Shown piece by piece: positions 8,461 to 16,790 of a stretch of DNA of 38,807 nt. Each line of letters starts with the position of its first letter. Position 1 is the stretch's first letter. The notes below the pieces were generated by a model. It ran no database searches. It was not told the origin of the DNA and was given only the letters and a program-made list of their open reading frames with translations. Source of the DNA: DASWVC01 sp036401335 (GTDB lineage Bacteria; Verrucomicrobiota; Verrucomicrobiia; Chthoniobacterales; JAFAMB01); assembly GCA_036401335.1 (NCBI GenBank), contig DASWVC010000134.1, positions 1 through 38,807 of the forward strand. Direction: 5' to 3'. The position numbers and the translations under genes were made by a program.

Positions 8461-10053
8461 ATGCCTCTGCTCAAACCGTTTCCATCCACCGACGCGCCAT
8501 CCCTTCCCGCCAGCCATGGTTTTCTCGCGAACCGGATGCTGATTACCAGCCTGGTGGTGTTCGCCGTGCTGCTGGTTCGCCTCCACATCCTGAAAAAATA
8601 CGGTGTCCAGGAACCGTTCATGGACAGCTTCTCGGAGGTCCATGACCTAAAGGCTGCCCTGGCGGGCAACTTCGGGGCCGTCTGGCGGGATGCGTTTGAG
8701 TTGCACAACGAGCACCGCCTCGTCCTGACCAAATGGCTCAATGTCGGATTGTTTCTGCTCAACGGCGGTCACTGGGACTTGCTGGCCGGCGCCATGGCAA
8801 ACGCGTTCCTGGCCGCGGGTTGCGTTTGGGCAGCAGCCTGGGCCTTTGGGCGTGAGCTTGCGCCGGCGGCTTACAACCTCCTGTTGGGCATCCTGGCGCT
8901 CTGTTGGGTCCTTCCGTTCTCCTATGAGAACATGTTGTGGGACTTTCAATCCCAACACTTTTTCTTTATCCTGTTCTCCGTCCTGAACGTCGGCCTTTCC
9001 TTACCTGCGGACCGGCTCGGGGCGAAGTGGTGGACCGGCTGGAGTTGTGGGGTCCTGGCTTGCCTTTCCGTGGGGTCAGGTTTTTACGCTCCCCTGGTCA
9101 CGGCCGGCGCTGCGGTCCTGATGCTTTTCCGGGCGGAGCACCGCAACCGCGTCACGGCAGGGACTGCGCTGGGCAGTGGGGTGACGCTTGCGTGCTACCT
9201 GCCGTTCGTCCTTCAGGTTCACTCCTATGCTTACGGCAAGGCGGATTCTGTCGGGCTGTTCCTGACCTCGCTTGTGCGGCACCTCGCGTTCCCGAACATC
9301 CCGCTGGTGCAGGTCTGGGTGGTGCCAATCATGTGGCTCCCGCTGATTCTCCTGACGCTTGCGCTCCTTTTCCATCGGCGCGCACTGCCGGCATCTTCTT
9401 ACCAGATCATCGCCTTAACGGCATGGACCCTTCTCATTGACGTGTCACTCGCTTTCCTGCGGGGTAAGTACGCGCCATACGTCCGGTATTTCGATTACAA
9501 TTCTTTCCAGATCGTTTTAAGCCTTGCGGCCACCCTCGAAATCTGGCGCCTGGACCTCTTCCCGCGGGTGCCGCTGGCCGCGCGGAGCGCTTTCCTTGCA
9601 GGTTGGCTGGGCGTGGTCGGGGTCGGGTGCTTTAACCTGTTTCAGGATGCGTGGGCGATTCAATTCCCGATCCGCCGTCAGGAAATGATCGACGAGCAGA
9701 AAGCCGTCCGGGAATTTCTGGCTACCCGCGATCCGGAGGTCCTGGTCCGCCCCGAGCTTAATGGGGTGTTCCCGTTTTCCAGGGAGTATTACCGTTTCCT
9801 GGGTGAAACCCTGGTTGACCCCCAAATCAATTCGTTCCTGCCGCCGGCAATGAAAGGCCCGGTGGAACATGAAGCCGCTTCCGGGATTGTGTCCCGCGTC
9901 CGCATGCTGCTGCTGCACAAGCTGCAATACCTGACGGTTGCTTACGAGTTCATTGCCCTGGTGCTGGTGGGAGCCGCTCTGGGTCAATGGCTGAGCCGTC
10001 CCGAGAACCAGGAGAAATCGACCCATTTTTGGCAGGCGCTACGGCCGGGGTAG
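8461..10053 (+). CDS. Polytopic membrane protein, putative GT-C glycosyltransferase (type 1)
   Basis: This 530-aa integral membrane protein has about ten to twelve hydrophobic segments. After the first segment comes a large loop with VQEPFMDSFSEV (49-60), HNEHR (82-86) and LLNGGHWDLLAG (99-110). A later loop has RGKYAPYVRYFDYN (about 332-346). Acidic residues in the first external loop, as in MDSxxE, are characteristic of GT-C enzymes that use polyprenyl-phosphate sugars; that assignment is inferred from topology. The same motifs occur in the paralogue at 12383-13957, and I recognise neither as a named family. The frame extends upstream to a TTG at 8416, but ATG 8461 is the natural start. It follows the GT/FkbM fusion by 41 nt and converges on the GT2 at 10359. 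Confidence 0.75.
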   Translation: MPLLKPFPSTDAPSLPASHGFLANRMLITSLVVFAVLLVRLHILKKYGVQEPFMDSFSEVHDLKAALAGNFGAVWRDAFELHNEHRLVLTKWLNVGLFLLNGGHWDLLAGAMANAFLAAGCVWAAAWAFGRELAPAAYNLLLGILALCWVLPFSYENMLWDFQSQHFFFILFSVLNVGLSLPADRLGAKWWTGWSCGVLACLSVGSGFYAPLVTAGAAVLMLFRAEHRNRVTAGTALGSGVTLACYLPFVLQVHSYAYGKADSVGLFLTSLVRHLAFPNIPLVQVWVVPIMWLPLILLTLALLFHRRALPASSYQIIALTAWTLLIDVSLAFLRGKYAPYVRYFDYNSFQIVLSLAATLEIWRLDLFPRVPLAARSAFLAGWLGVVGVGCFNLFQDAWAIQFPIRRQEMIDEQKAVREFLATRDPEVLVRPELNGVFPFSREYYRFLGETLVDPQINSFLPPAMKGPVEHEAASGIVSRVRMLLLHKLQYLTVAYEFIALVLVGAALGQWLSRPENQEKSTHFWQALRPG

Positions 10054-10358
10054 AAGAAGGTGTTGGCGGGACCCAAAATGCCACAATTGGTTTGAGCGCT
10101 ACGATTGGAGGTGCTTCTCTGGCTTTGCCATTTGTGGCATTGCGGGAGCATCGGCAGGGTCGGCGGTCCCTCGCCGACCAGGGTAACGGGTCGCTTGCGT
10201 TCCCCGGTAGGGGCGCTTGTCCCCAAGCGCGCTCCTTCAGCGCCCACCTGAAATGTTCTCCCGGCACACAATGGCGGCGAAGGGACTCGCCGCCCTATCG
10301 GACCCCCGGTCTCGCCGTTACACCGACACCCCGATACGTTTCCGGAACCCGCCCCACC
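10054..10358. repeat. Intergenic repeat cluster between convergent genes
   Basis: No gene is seen here. 10077-10086 (AATGCCACAA) and 10132-10141 (TTGTGGCATT) form a perfect 10-bp inverted repeat. 10153-10179 is a GGCAGGGTC...GCCGACC hairpin. 10206-10231 is GGTAGGGGCGCTTGTCCCCAAGCGC, with arms GCGCTTG/CAAGCGC. 10273-10294 is the GGCGGCGA...TCGCCGCC palindrome, followed by CCCTATCGG. These belong to the same family as the clusters at 1-380, 15868-16034, 25326-25605 and 34377-34654. They may also serve as terminators for the two convergent transcripts. Confidence 0.7.
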
Positions 10359-11114
10359 CTAATGCGCGCCCGACGTTTTGGGAAACCCAAATCCCGGGCG
10401 AAAGCTTTGCGCCTTCGTTCTGAGAAGGTTGAACTTTATCAGGTACCAGAGTGCATCGATCCCGTCCTTCAACCCGATTTTTTTCCCTTCGGCATACGTC
10501 CGTCCATAATAGGAGATGGGCACCTCGTAAATGCGCGCCTCCGCCTTTTTGCACTTGGCCACAAATTCAATTTCAAATCCGAACCCGGCGGATTCAATCA
10601 CCATGCTTTGCAAGATCTCCGTGCGGCCTGCTTTGTACCCGGTTTCGACGTCCGTAAGGTTCAGGTCAGTGAGAACGTTACTGACAAAGGTGAGGAATTT
10701 GTTCGCCACGTAATGGCGGAAATAAAGCGCGCGCCCGGCCCGTCGAACCATGAAACGTGACCCAAGACACACGTCCGCCCTCCCTGTCTCGATTGGTTCC
10801 AACAAATCCGGAAGCTCCGAGGGATCATACTCCAGGTCTGCATCCTGGACCACGATAACCGTGCCGGTGCAGGCGGCGAAGCCGGTTTTCAAGGCGCCGG
10901 TTTTGCCCTGGTTCCGGCGGTGTCGAAGCACGTTGATCCTAGGCTCCGTTCTGGCGTATTCGGCACAAACTTCCGTCGTCCGATCCTGGGAGGCATCGTC
11001 GACCACGACAATCTCGTGCACTTCCGGCAGGTAACGCAGGACTCGTTCAAGGACATTGCAGATGGTGCCGGCTTCATTGTAGGCCGGGATGACGACGCTG
11101 ACTTTTTCTTGCAC
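10359..11114 (-). CDS. Family 2 glycosyltransferase (DPM1-like)
   Basis: This 251-aa GT2 enzyme has the motifs VSVVIPAYNEAGTI (5-18), IVVVDDASQDRT (35-46), NQGKTGALKTGF (68-79) and VVQDADLEYDPSEL (88-101), plus LGSRFM and ETGYKAGR further on. It has no C-terminal membrane pair and resembles the soluble dolichol/polyprenyl-phosphate mannosyltransferase-like group. The only suitable start in frame is GTG at 11114. It lies 51 nt downstream of the epimerase gene on the same strand, probably co-transcribed, and ends in the repeat cluster. Donor and acceptor are unknown; transfer of a sugar from a nucleotide donor to polyprenyl phosphate or a glycan is expected. Confidence 0.92.
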   Translation of the reverse strand: MQEKVSVVIPAYNEAGTICNVLERVLRYLPEVHEIVVVDDASQDRTTEVCAEYARTEPRINVLRHRRNQGKTGALKTGFAACTGTVIVVQDADLEYDPSELPDLLEPIETGRADVCLGSRFMVRRAGRALYFRHYVANKFLTFVSNVLTDLNLTDVETGYKAGRTEILQSMVIESAGFGFEIEFVAKCKKAEARIYEVPISYYGRTYAEGKKIGLKDGIDALWYLIKFNLLRTKAQSFRPGFGFPKTSGAH

Positions 11115-11165
11115 AGGTAGGTAAGGGATAAGATTGGGCGGCAGCTGGGCTTAGCGGAAACGGAC

Positions 11166-12233
11166 TCAGCCCGGGCAGGCGGCATCACTCCGTTTAAGCC
11201 AGGATTCGTAAATCTCGACGAAGGTTGTTTGCAGGTCTTTCGTGATGCCCCAATTCGGGTAATGGCCTTTCATCTTCGCCAAATCAGAGATGTAGCAGAT
11301 GTGATCACCTTTACGGTTTTGATCAACGTACTCATGGCGCATTTCTTTACCCGATATCTTGGAGATCAGGCTGAAAGCCTCGAGAATTGAAATAGAATTA
11401 TCACGACCGCCCCCAAGGTTATAGACCTCCCCGTAGCGGGGGCTGCGGATGAATTCGTCCATGAAACGAGCCACATCGAGCGAATGGATGTTGTCCCGCA
11501 CCTGTTTCCCTTTGTAGCCAAACACCTTGTAAGTCCGGCCTTCCAGGTTACAGCGGACCAGGTAACTCAGAAACCCATGCAGTTCGACCCCGGAATGGTT
11601 GGGGCCCGTCAAGCAGCCGCCCCGGAGGCAGCAGGTGGGCATCTGGAAATATCGGCCGTACTCCTGCACCATCACGTCCGCGGCAACTTTTGACACCCCA
11701 AAAATAGAATGCATCGAGTTGTCGATCGAAAAGGTTTCGTTGATTCCGTTGGCGTATTGCGGATCGGCGTAATCCCACCGCGTTGGGGTTTCGATCAGAT
11801 TCAATCGGTTCGGGGCGTCTCCATACACCTTGTTGGTCGACATGTGGACGAAAGGCGCTTCCGGGGCAGACCGGCGGGCCGCTTCCAGAAGGTTGAGCGT
11901 GCCGCCGGCATTTACGTCGAAATCGTCGAAGGGCCGGGAGGCGGCCAAGTCATGGCTGGGCTGCGCGGCCGTATGCACAACGGCGTTGGGTTGAACGCTG
12001 CTTACCAAAGTCAAAACGGCCGCCCGGTCCCGGATGTCGACCGTGTGGTGACGGAAGTTTTTGAGCGTTTTCTGAAGACGTCGGGTGTTCCATGACGTGT
12101 CACCCTGCGGGCCAAAGAAATCGGCCCGCATGTTATTGTCCACTCCGTGGATCTCCCAACCGTTACCGGAAAAGTACGCGACCACCTCGCTGCCAATCAA
12201 GCCACTTGATCCGGTGACCAACAATCTTTTCAC
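11166..12233 (-). CDS. CDP-paratose 2-epimerase-like NAD-dependent epimerase
   Basis: This 355-aa extended SDR has TGSSGLIG (7-14) for NAD binding, HTAAQPSHD (87-95), MSTNKVYGD (131-139), and a C-terminal VYNLGGGRDNSISILEA segment typical of CDP-paratose/tyvelose 2-epimerases. The usual catalytic YxxxK is FGVSK (178-182): Phe replaces Tyr, and the codon TTT is clear on the minus strand. Proton transfer may use another residue, or this may be a feature of the subgroup. GTG 12233 is chosen because the Rossmann strand starts at the next codons; the frame continues to 12302. It is divergent from the GT-C gene at 12383 and sits upstream of a GT2. The rest of the tyvelose pathway is not visible. 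Confidence 0.85.
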   Translation of the reverse strand: MKRLLVTGSSGLIGSEVVAYFSGNGWEIHGVDNNMRADFFGPQGDTSWNTRRLQKTLKNFRHHTVDIRDRAAVLTLVSSVQPNAVVHTAAQPSHDLAASRPFDDFDVNAGGTLNLLEAARRSAPEAPFVHMSTNKVYGDAPNRLNLIETPTRWDYADPQYANGINETFSIDNSMHSIFGVSKVAADVMVQEYGRYFQMPTCCLRGGCLTGPNHSGVELHGFLSYLVRCNLEGRTYKVFGYKGKQVRDNIHSLDVARFMDEFIRSPRYGEVYNLGGGRDNSISILEAFSLISKISGKEMRHEYVDQNRKGDHICYISDLAKMKGHYPNWGITKDLQTTFVEIYESWLKRSDAACPG

Positions 12234-12382
12234 GGCTGTCTCATTGAGCGGGAACCATCGTTTCGTCAAGTGGAACTCATCCGGCCCGGACTTTGCCAAC
12301 ACGACTTGGCCCTCGCCAAGGTGCCCGCGTTTCTGATTGCGGATTACCTGAAATGGCGTATCCCTGCGGCTCTTGTTTGGCT

Positions 12383-13957
12383 ATGGCAACGAAAGTCTGG
12401 CACCGCATTCGATCGGTTCTGCGAAACCGTACCCTGGTTTGCGTCCTGCTGGGCGGTCTGGTCTTTGGCAGCCGGGCGTGGACGGTGCGTTGTTTTGGCG
12501 TGCAGCAGCCGTACATGGACTCGTATACGGAGGTCTGGAACTTCGATGCGGCGCTGCATGGGCATTGGCATCGGCTTTGGCATAACTCGCTTCAGCCCAA
12601 CAACGAACACATCATTTTCTTCACGCACTGGCTCGAGGTCGCCCTGCTGTTTTTAAACGGTGGCCGGTGGGACTTGCTTGCGGGTTGTTGCCTGAATGCG
12701 GTGCTGGCCGGTGCCTGCGCCTCGGCTGTCCTGGCCGGATTAGGGTGGGGTGCAGGTCCGGGCGGGTGGTGGGTCGTCCTTGCCGCCGTGGCGGTTGGTT
12801 TGGCACCTCCCTTCGCTTACGACGACGTGCTCTGGGAGTTTCAGTCTCCGCATTACCTGTGCATTCTGTTCTCGGTGCTCGCCTTAACGTTAGCCTTTCG
12901 TTGCCGATCGCTTTCTCCAGGATGGTTCCTGGCCTTCGGGTTTGCCGGCGCCGCCTGCTTTACCCTTGGCTCCGGGTTCTTCGCCGCCTTGTGCATCGGG
13001 GTGATTTCACTCGTTGAGCTCTGGCTGACCCGCGCCAGAAAATGGCGGGCTACGCTCTTAGGGGCGATTTTGGTACTAGGTCTGAACATTCCCAATTTGC
13101 TGAAGGCTCATGGCCTTTCCGCGTTCAAGGCGCAAAATCTGTCGGAGTTCGGTTGGGCCCTCTGCCGGCAAATGGCTTGGCCCAACGTGATCGTCGGAAC
13201 CGCCTGGCTCGCGCCGGTTATTTTTGCCCCACTGTTGGCGTTGGGAGTTCTGGTCCTTTTTCGGCGGCAACCCGTCGGACCTTCAACCCGGGTGATTTTG
13301 GGACTTGGCCTTTGGGTGTTGCTTACCGACGCGACGCTCGCTTACGCGCGCGGCAGCTACGTCCCGTACGCCCGCTACTACGACTATAACGGTCTTAACC
13401 TGGCCGTGAATGCTGCAGCCTTTTTTCAGCTGCGCGGCAGGTTAACCGGCACTTTTCCGTCCAAAACCATCCTGTCGGTGTTTGCCACGGCTTGGGTCGT
13501 TTCGGTGCTGCTCGGAGGGATGTACCTCAGTGACTTCACCTTTCGTTGGGCGCTGTTGCACCGCAAACAGGACCTCCTGGTGCAGCAGAGGACAGTCCAA
13601 AAGTTTTTCTCGACGGATAACCCTGCAGACCTGCGAAATTCTGAGGCTGCCCAATTTGAACCGTTCCAGCAAAGCTTCTTTCCCGCCCTGCTCCGCCTGG
13701 CACGGCAAGACGGCATTTTGCCATCGCAGATGTTGCCGGGACCGGAGGCGCCGACCCCGCACACTTTCCTGGCCATCTGGAGAAAGTTTTGCCTTCGTGC
13801 CGCTGACGTGATCGCTTTAGGTAGCTTGACCCTGCTGGCGATGGCAGGTGCCTTAGAATGGATCGATGCGGCGCGACCCTCCGATGGGTGGGGTAAAGCC
13901 ATCCGGAACAGTCTGCGCCCTGCTTTGAACACCTTTTTTGCGGTGCTTCCGCGCTAA
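12383..13957 (+). CDS. Polytopic membrane protein, putative GT-C glycosyltransferase (type 1 paralogue)
   Basis: This 524-aa multi-pass membrane protein is a paralogue of 8461-10053. Shared signatures are VQQPYMDSYTEV (40-51), NNEHI (73-77), LFLNGGRWDLLAG (89-101), WEFQSPHY and, in a late loop, RGSYVPYARYYDYN (about 322-336). The acidic first loop suggests a GT-C fold acting on the periplasmic face with a lipid-linked sugar, inferred from topology. The frame opens upstream at 12293; ATG 12383 is preferred because the preceding residues are Cys/Pro-rich and overlap the divergent promoter region, and 12353 is an alternative. It begins a plus-strand operon followed after 17 nt by the epimerase and then a GT2. 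That set of functions mirrors the neighbouring minus-strand epimerase-GT2 pair. Confidence 0.75.
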   Translation: MATKVWHRIRSVLRNRTLVCVLLGGLVFGSRAWTVRCFGVQQPYMDSYTEVWNFDAALHGHWHRLWHNSLQPNNEHIIFFTHWLEVALLFLNGGRWDLLAGCCLNAVLAGACASAVLAGLGWGAGPGGWWVVLAAVAVGLAPPFAYDDVLWEFQSPHYLCILFSVLALTLAFRCRSLSPGWFLAFGFAGAACFTLGSGFFAALCIGVISLVELWLTRARKWRATLLGAILVLGLNIPNLLKAHGLSAFKAQNLSEFGWALCRQMAWPNVIVGTAWLAPVIFAPLLALGVLVLFRRQPVGPSTRVILGLGLWVLLTDATLAYARGSYVPYARYYDYNGLNLAVNAAAFFQLRGRLTGTFPSKTILSVFATAWVVSVLLGGMYLSDFTFRWALLHRKQDLLVQQRTVQKFFSTDNPADLRNSEAAQFEPFQQSFFPALLRLARQDGILPSQMLPGPEAPTPHTFLAIWRKFCLRAADVIALGSLTLLAMAGALEWIDAARPSDGWGKAIRNSLRPALNTFFAVLPR

Positions 13958-13974
13958 GAAAGGATGGTTTACCC

Positions 13975-15045
13975 ATGAGAGTCCTGATCACTGGCTGCTG
14001 CGGCTTTGTCGGAACGAGCGTTGCCGAAACGCTGGCCGGCCAGCAGTCAGGTCTTGCGCTTCATGGGGCCGACAATTTCATCCGTTCGGGTGTTCACCTT
14101 AACCGGTCCCGGTTCGAACGGGTAGGCGGAAGGTTTTGGCATGCCGACCTCCGCAACGCCAGCGACCTGGACGCCCTCCCGGCAGTCGACTGGGTGATTG
14201 ATGCGGCTGCGAATCCGAGCGTTTTAGGAGGCATCGACGGGCGTTCCTCGGTCCGGCAAGTGGTCGAGCATAACCTGGTTGGTACCGTTAACGTGCTCGA
14301 ATACTGCCGGCGTCACGGGGCCGGCCTCATTCTCCTTAGCACCAGCCGCGTTTACTCAATCCCGGCGCTGGCAGGGCTGCGTTTGGAGGTTGCCGGTACC
14401 CGGTTCAAGCTGGTGGAGCACGCTGCGTTGCCGGCGGGCCTCACGTCCGCGGGGATCAATGAACGCTTTTCGACCGCTGCGCCCATCTCCCTTTATGGCG
14501 CCACCAAACTCAGCTCAGAAGTCCTCGCGCTCGAGTACGGGCGGACCTTTGGCTTTCCGGTTTGGATTAACCGCTGCGGTGTCCTCGCCGGCGCCGGGCA
14601 ATTCGGCACGGCGGAGCAGGGGATTTTTTCTTATTGGCTGCATGCCTGGCGTACGCCGCGCCGGTTGCGTTACATCGGGTTTGAAGGCCGTGGCTTTCAG
14701 GTGCGGGATGCCTTTCACCCCCGCGATCTGACCGTGGTTCTGGCCCAACAACTTTCCGACCCCGGGGAACCGGATGCGGACCGCACCTTCAACCTTGGGG
14801 GCGGCCTCGAGGGCTCCATGTCCTTGGCCGAATTATCCGCATGGTGCGTCGAACGTTTTGGTCCTCGCCCGGTTGATGCCGACTTGACCCCCCGGTCCTT
14901 CGACCTACCCTGGATCGTCATGGACTCCGCGCAGGCCTGTGCGCGTTGGGATTGGCGGCCGCGTCTCGCCTTGCACCAGATTCTTGGAGAAATCGCCGAT
15001 CATGCCGAGCAGAACCCCGGGTGGCTGGAGGTGTGTCGGGCCTAA
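13975..15045 (+). CDS. NAD-dependent epimerase, CDP-paratose 2-epimerase-like
   Basis: This 356-aa extended SDR has TGCCGFVG (6-13), DAAANPSVLGG (76-86), LSTSRVYS (121-128), an intact catalytic YGATK (174-178), and FNLGGGLEGSMSLAEL near 272-287. The last motif matches the GGGxxNSxSLxEL region of tyvelose-type epimerases, although the Asn is Gly here. It is related to the epimerase at 11166-12233 but retains Tyr174. AAGGATGG lies just upstream of ATG 13975. It sits 17 nt after the GT-C gene and 12 nt before a GT2, so the three are probably one transcript. The likely role is making or inverting a nucleotide-activated sugar for those enzymes; the substrate is not determinable. Confidence 0.87.
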   Translation: MRVLITGCCGFVGTSVAETLAGQQSGLALHGADNFIRSGVHLNRSRFERVGGRFWHADLRNASDLDALPAVDWVIDAAANPSVLGGIDGRSSVRQVVEHNLVGTVNVLEYCRRHGAGLILLSTSRVYSIPALAGLRLEVAGTRFKLVEHAALPAGLTSAGINERFSTAAPISLYGATKLSSEVLALEYGRTFGFPVWINRCGVLAGAGQFGTAEQGIFSYWLHAWRTPRRLRYIGFEGRGFQVRDAFHPRDLTVVLAQQLSDPGEPDADRTFNLGGGLEGSMSLAELSAWCVERFGPRPVDADLTPRSFDLPWIVMDSAQACARWDWRPRLALHQILGEIADHAEQNPGWLEVCRA

Positions 15046-15057
15046 ACGCCCTTCTGT

Positions 15058-15846
15058 ATGATGGCAGAAACGAAAACGCCCGACCGCAGCAACCCCGGAA
15101 CGCCTCCGCTCGAATTATTGAGCGTCATCATCCCGGCCCGGGACGAGGAGGGGTGCATTGCCTCAACCGTCGAACACCTTCACCTGGAACTGCGCTTGCA
15201 CGCTGTGCCCCATGAAATTGTCGTGGTGGACGACCGGAGCACCGATCGCACGTGGGCCATCCTCACGGAGCTGCGCGAGCGCCTCCCGGAGCTGAAGCCG
15301 GTGCAAAACACGGGCGAATCCGGTTTTGGCCGGGCGATCATCTACGGATTCAACCGGATGGCAGGAGATGCCGTGGTCATCATGATGGCCGATGAATCGG
15401 ACGATTGCCGCGACGTGGTGCGGTACTGGCGGAAATTAAACGAAGGTTACGATTGCGTCTTCGGAAGCCGTTTCATGAAGGGCGGCGGGGTCATTGATTA
15501 CCCGTGGTTGAAACTCCAGGTAAACCGCATGGCCAACACGTTCTTGCGGTTCCTCTTCAACGTGCCGTTGAACGATGCGACAAATGCCTTCAAAGCGTAC
15601 CGGCGAACCGTGATTGAAGGTTGCCAGCCACTCATCGCGCCCCACTTCAACCTTACGGTTGAAATCCCGCTGAAGGCGATCGTGCGGGGCTATAGCTGGA
15701 CGGTTATCCCGATCACCTGGCGGAACCGGCGCACCGGCGAACCCAAACTCAAAATCAAAGAAATGGGAAGCCGTTACCTGTTCATTTGTCTGTACGTCTG
15801 GCTGGAAAAGTATTTCAGCCGCGGCGATTACCGACGGAAAAGTTAG
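15058..15846 (+). CDS. Family 2 glycosyltransferase (DPM1-like)
   Basis: This 262-aa GT2 enzyme has LSVIIPARDEEGCI (21-34), IVVVDDRSTDRT (54-65), GFGRAIIYGF (89-98) and VVIMMADESDD (106-116), in which ADESDD replaces the more common DADxxDP. FGSRFMKGG and NAFKAYRR follow. It has no clear membrane pair, so it is probably peripheral at the inner membrane and transfers sugar to a polyprenyl phosphate or glycan acceptor. The gene opens with two consecutive ATG codons and is the last of the GT-C/epimerase/GT2 operon. It ends in a repeat cluster shared with the convergent methyltransferase. Confidence 0.92.
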   Translation: MMAETKTPDRSNPGTPPLELLSVIIPARDEEGCIASTVEHLHLELRLHAVPHEIVVVDDRSTDRTWAILTELRERLPELKPVQNTGESGFGRAIIYGFNRMAGDAVVIMMADESDDCRDVVRYWRKLNEGYDCVFGSRFMKGGGVIDYPWLKLQVNRMANTFLRFLFNVPLNDATNAFKAYRRTVIEGCQPLIAPHFNLTVEIPLKAIVRGYSWTVIPITWRNRRTGEPKLKIKEMGSRYLFICLYVWLEKYFSRGDYRRKS

Positions 15847-15867
15847 TGAGTGGGTTTCCCGGCGCCC

Positions 15868-16034
15868 GGTAGGGGAGCTTGTCCTCAAGGCGCCCGTCCG
15901 GTCGGTCGGGTCACGCGCCGTTTGCGGGCGGGGCCTTCCGGGGAGCGCCACCTCGGCTCCGGCGGCGAAGGGACTCGCCGCCCTACCGGAGACAAGGCGA
16001 AACGCCTTGGCAGGGTCAGCCGTCCCTTGCCGGC
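15868..16034. repeat. Repeat cluster between convergent genes
   Basis: A unit starting GGTAGGGGAGCTTGTCCTCAAG (15868 on) is followed by a block (15889-15946) almost identical to 152-208. The GGCGGCGA...TCGCCGCCCTACCGG palindrome is at 15961-15989, a small AAGGCG/CGCCTT hairpin at 15994-16008, and a GGCAGGGTC...TTGCCGGC hairpin at 16009-16034. The cluster ends one base before the stop codon of the minus-strand methyltransferase. It starts with CCGGTAGGG, and its inverted end CCCTACCGG is at 15981-15989. Confidence 0.75.
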
Positions 16035-16784
16035 TCAGTAAACAATCTGAGAAGGGTCCTCGTCCAAACCGTAATGCACGTAATCCTTCCAGCGTTGCTG
16101 GATGCCAAAACAATTAAGAATGCCGGGCACGTCCGTCTTGAAAATCGTGAAATTGTTGAACCCCAGGGCCTGTAACCAAGCGCCTAACCGGTGTCGGATT
16201 GCCTCCAGGCAGGCCCGGGCAGCAGATGGCCGGACCAGGTACCCTTTGTTGAATCCGCAGAGGACTAAGGTGAGCTCTTCCGGGTGCGCCTGAAGGTATT
16301 GGAGAACGGCATACGTGATTCCCGGGTAACGGGGGCTGAAAAAGTCATCGATGCAGATGATCCCTTTGGCCTTGAGAAGCTTGTCTGCGATGCCCAGGTC
16401 ATTTAGTACGGCCTCGGCGCGGTGGTCTCCATCGATGTGAACCCAGCGAAAGGTCCGTCCATAAGCCTGGCTGAGGTTCCGAACCGAGCCGTCATCGGAG
16501 CGGGCTTTGATAATCCGGACGTTCTCTGCCTTTGCGGCTTCCACATTCTTCCGGGCAGTTTCTACAAAATCTGTGGGATCAACGAGCACCAGGTGTTCGC
16601 TCACCTTGGCGTGGTACGCCAGCAGCAGAGCCGATTGCCCATAGTAAACGCCGATCTCAAGGAGATTTCCCGCCACGCCTGCCTGCGACTGTTCAGACAG
16701 AAAAAAATCCCAGATCGCGAAGCTTTCCGGCCAGGAGAAGCCGGGAATGGAGAGGTACCTGGCTGCGAACTTTTTATACTGCAT
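16035..16784 (-). CDS. Class I SAM methyltransferase (Methyltransf_24/TylF-like)
   Basis: This 249-aa protein has LLEIGVYYGQSALLLA (41-56) as motif I, LVLVDPTDF (65-73) for the SAM ribose-binding acidic residue, and the family signature WVHIDGDHRAEAVLNDL (114-130). IDDFFSPRYPGIT (145-157) follows. The HIDGDH and IDDF motifs are typical of the metal-dependent O-methyltransferases related to MycE/TylF/CmcI that act on sugars or antibiotics. ATG 16784 lies 6 nt after the stop of the FkbM gene, so the two are translationally close. It is the last gene of the Wzm-Wzt operon, consistent with glycan methylation before or during export. The precise acceptor is unknown. Confidence 0.88.
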   Translation of the reverse strand: MQYKKFAARYLSIPGFSWPESFAIWDFFLSEQSQAGVAGNLLEIGVYYGQSALLLAYHAKVSEHLVLVDPTDFVETARKNVEAAKAENVRIIKARSDDGSVRNLSQAYGRTFRWVHIDGDHRAEAVLNDLGIADKLLKAKGIICIDDFFSPRYPGITYAVLQYLQAHPEELTLVLCGFNKGYLVRPSAARACLEAIRHRLGAWLQALGFNNFTIFKTDVPGILNCFGIQQRWKDYVHYGLDEDPSQIVY

Positions 16785-16790
16785 GCACGT

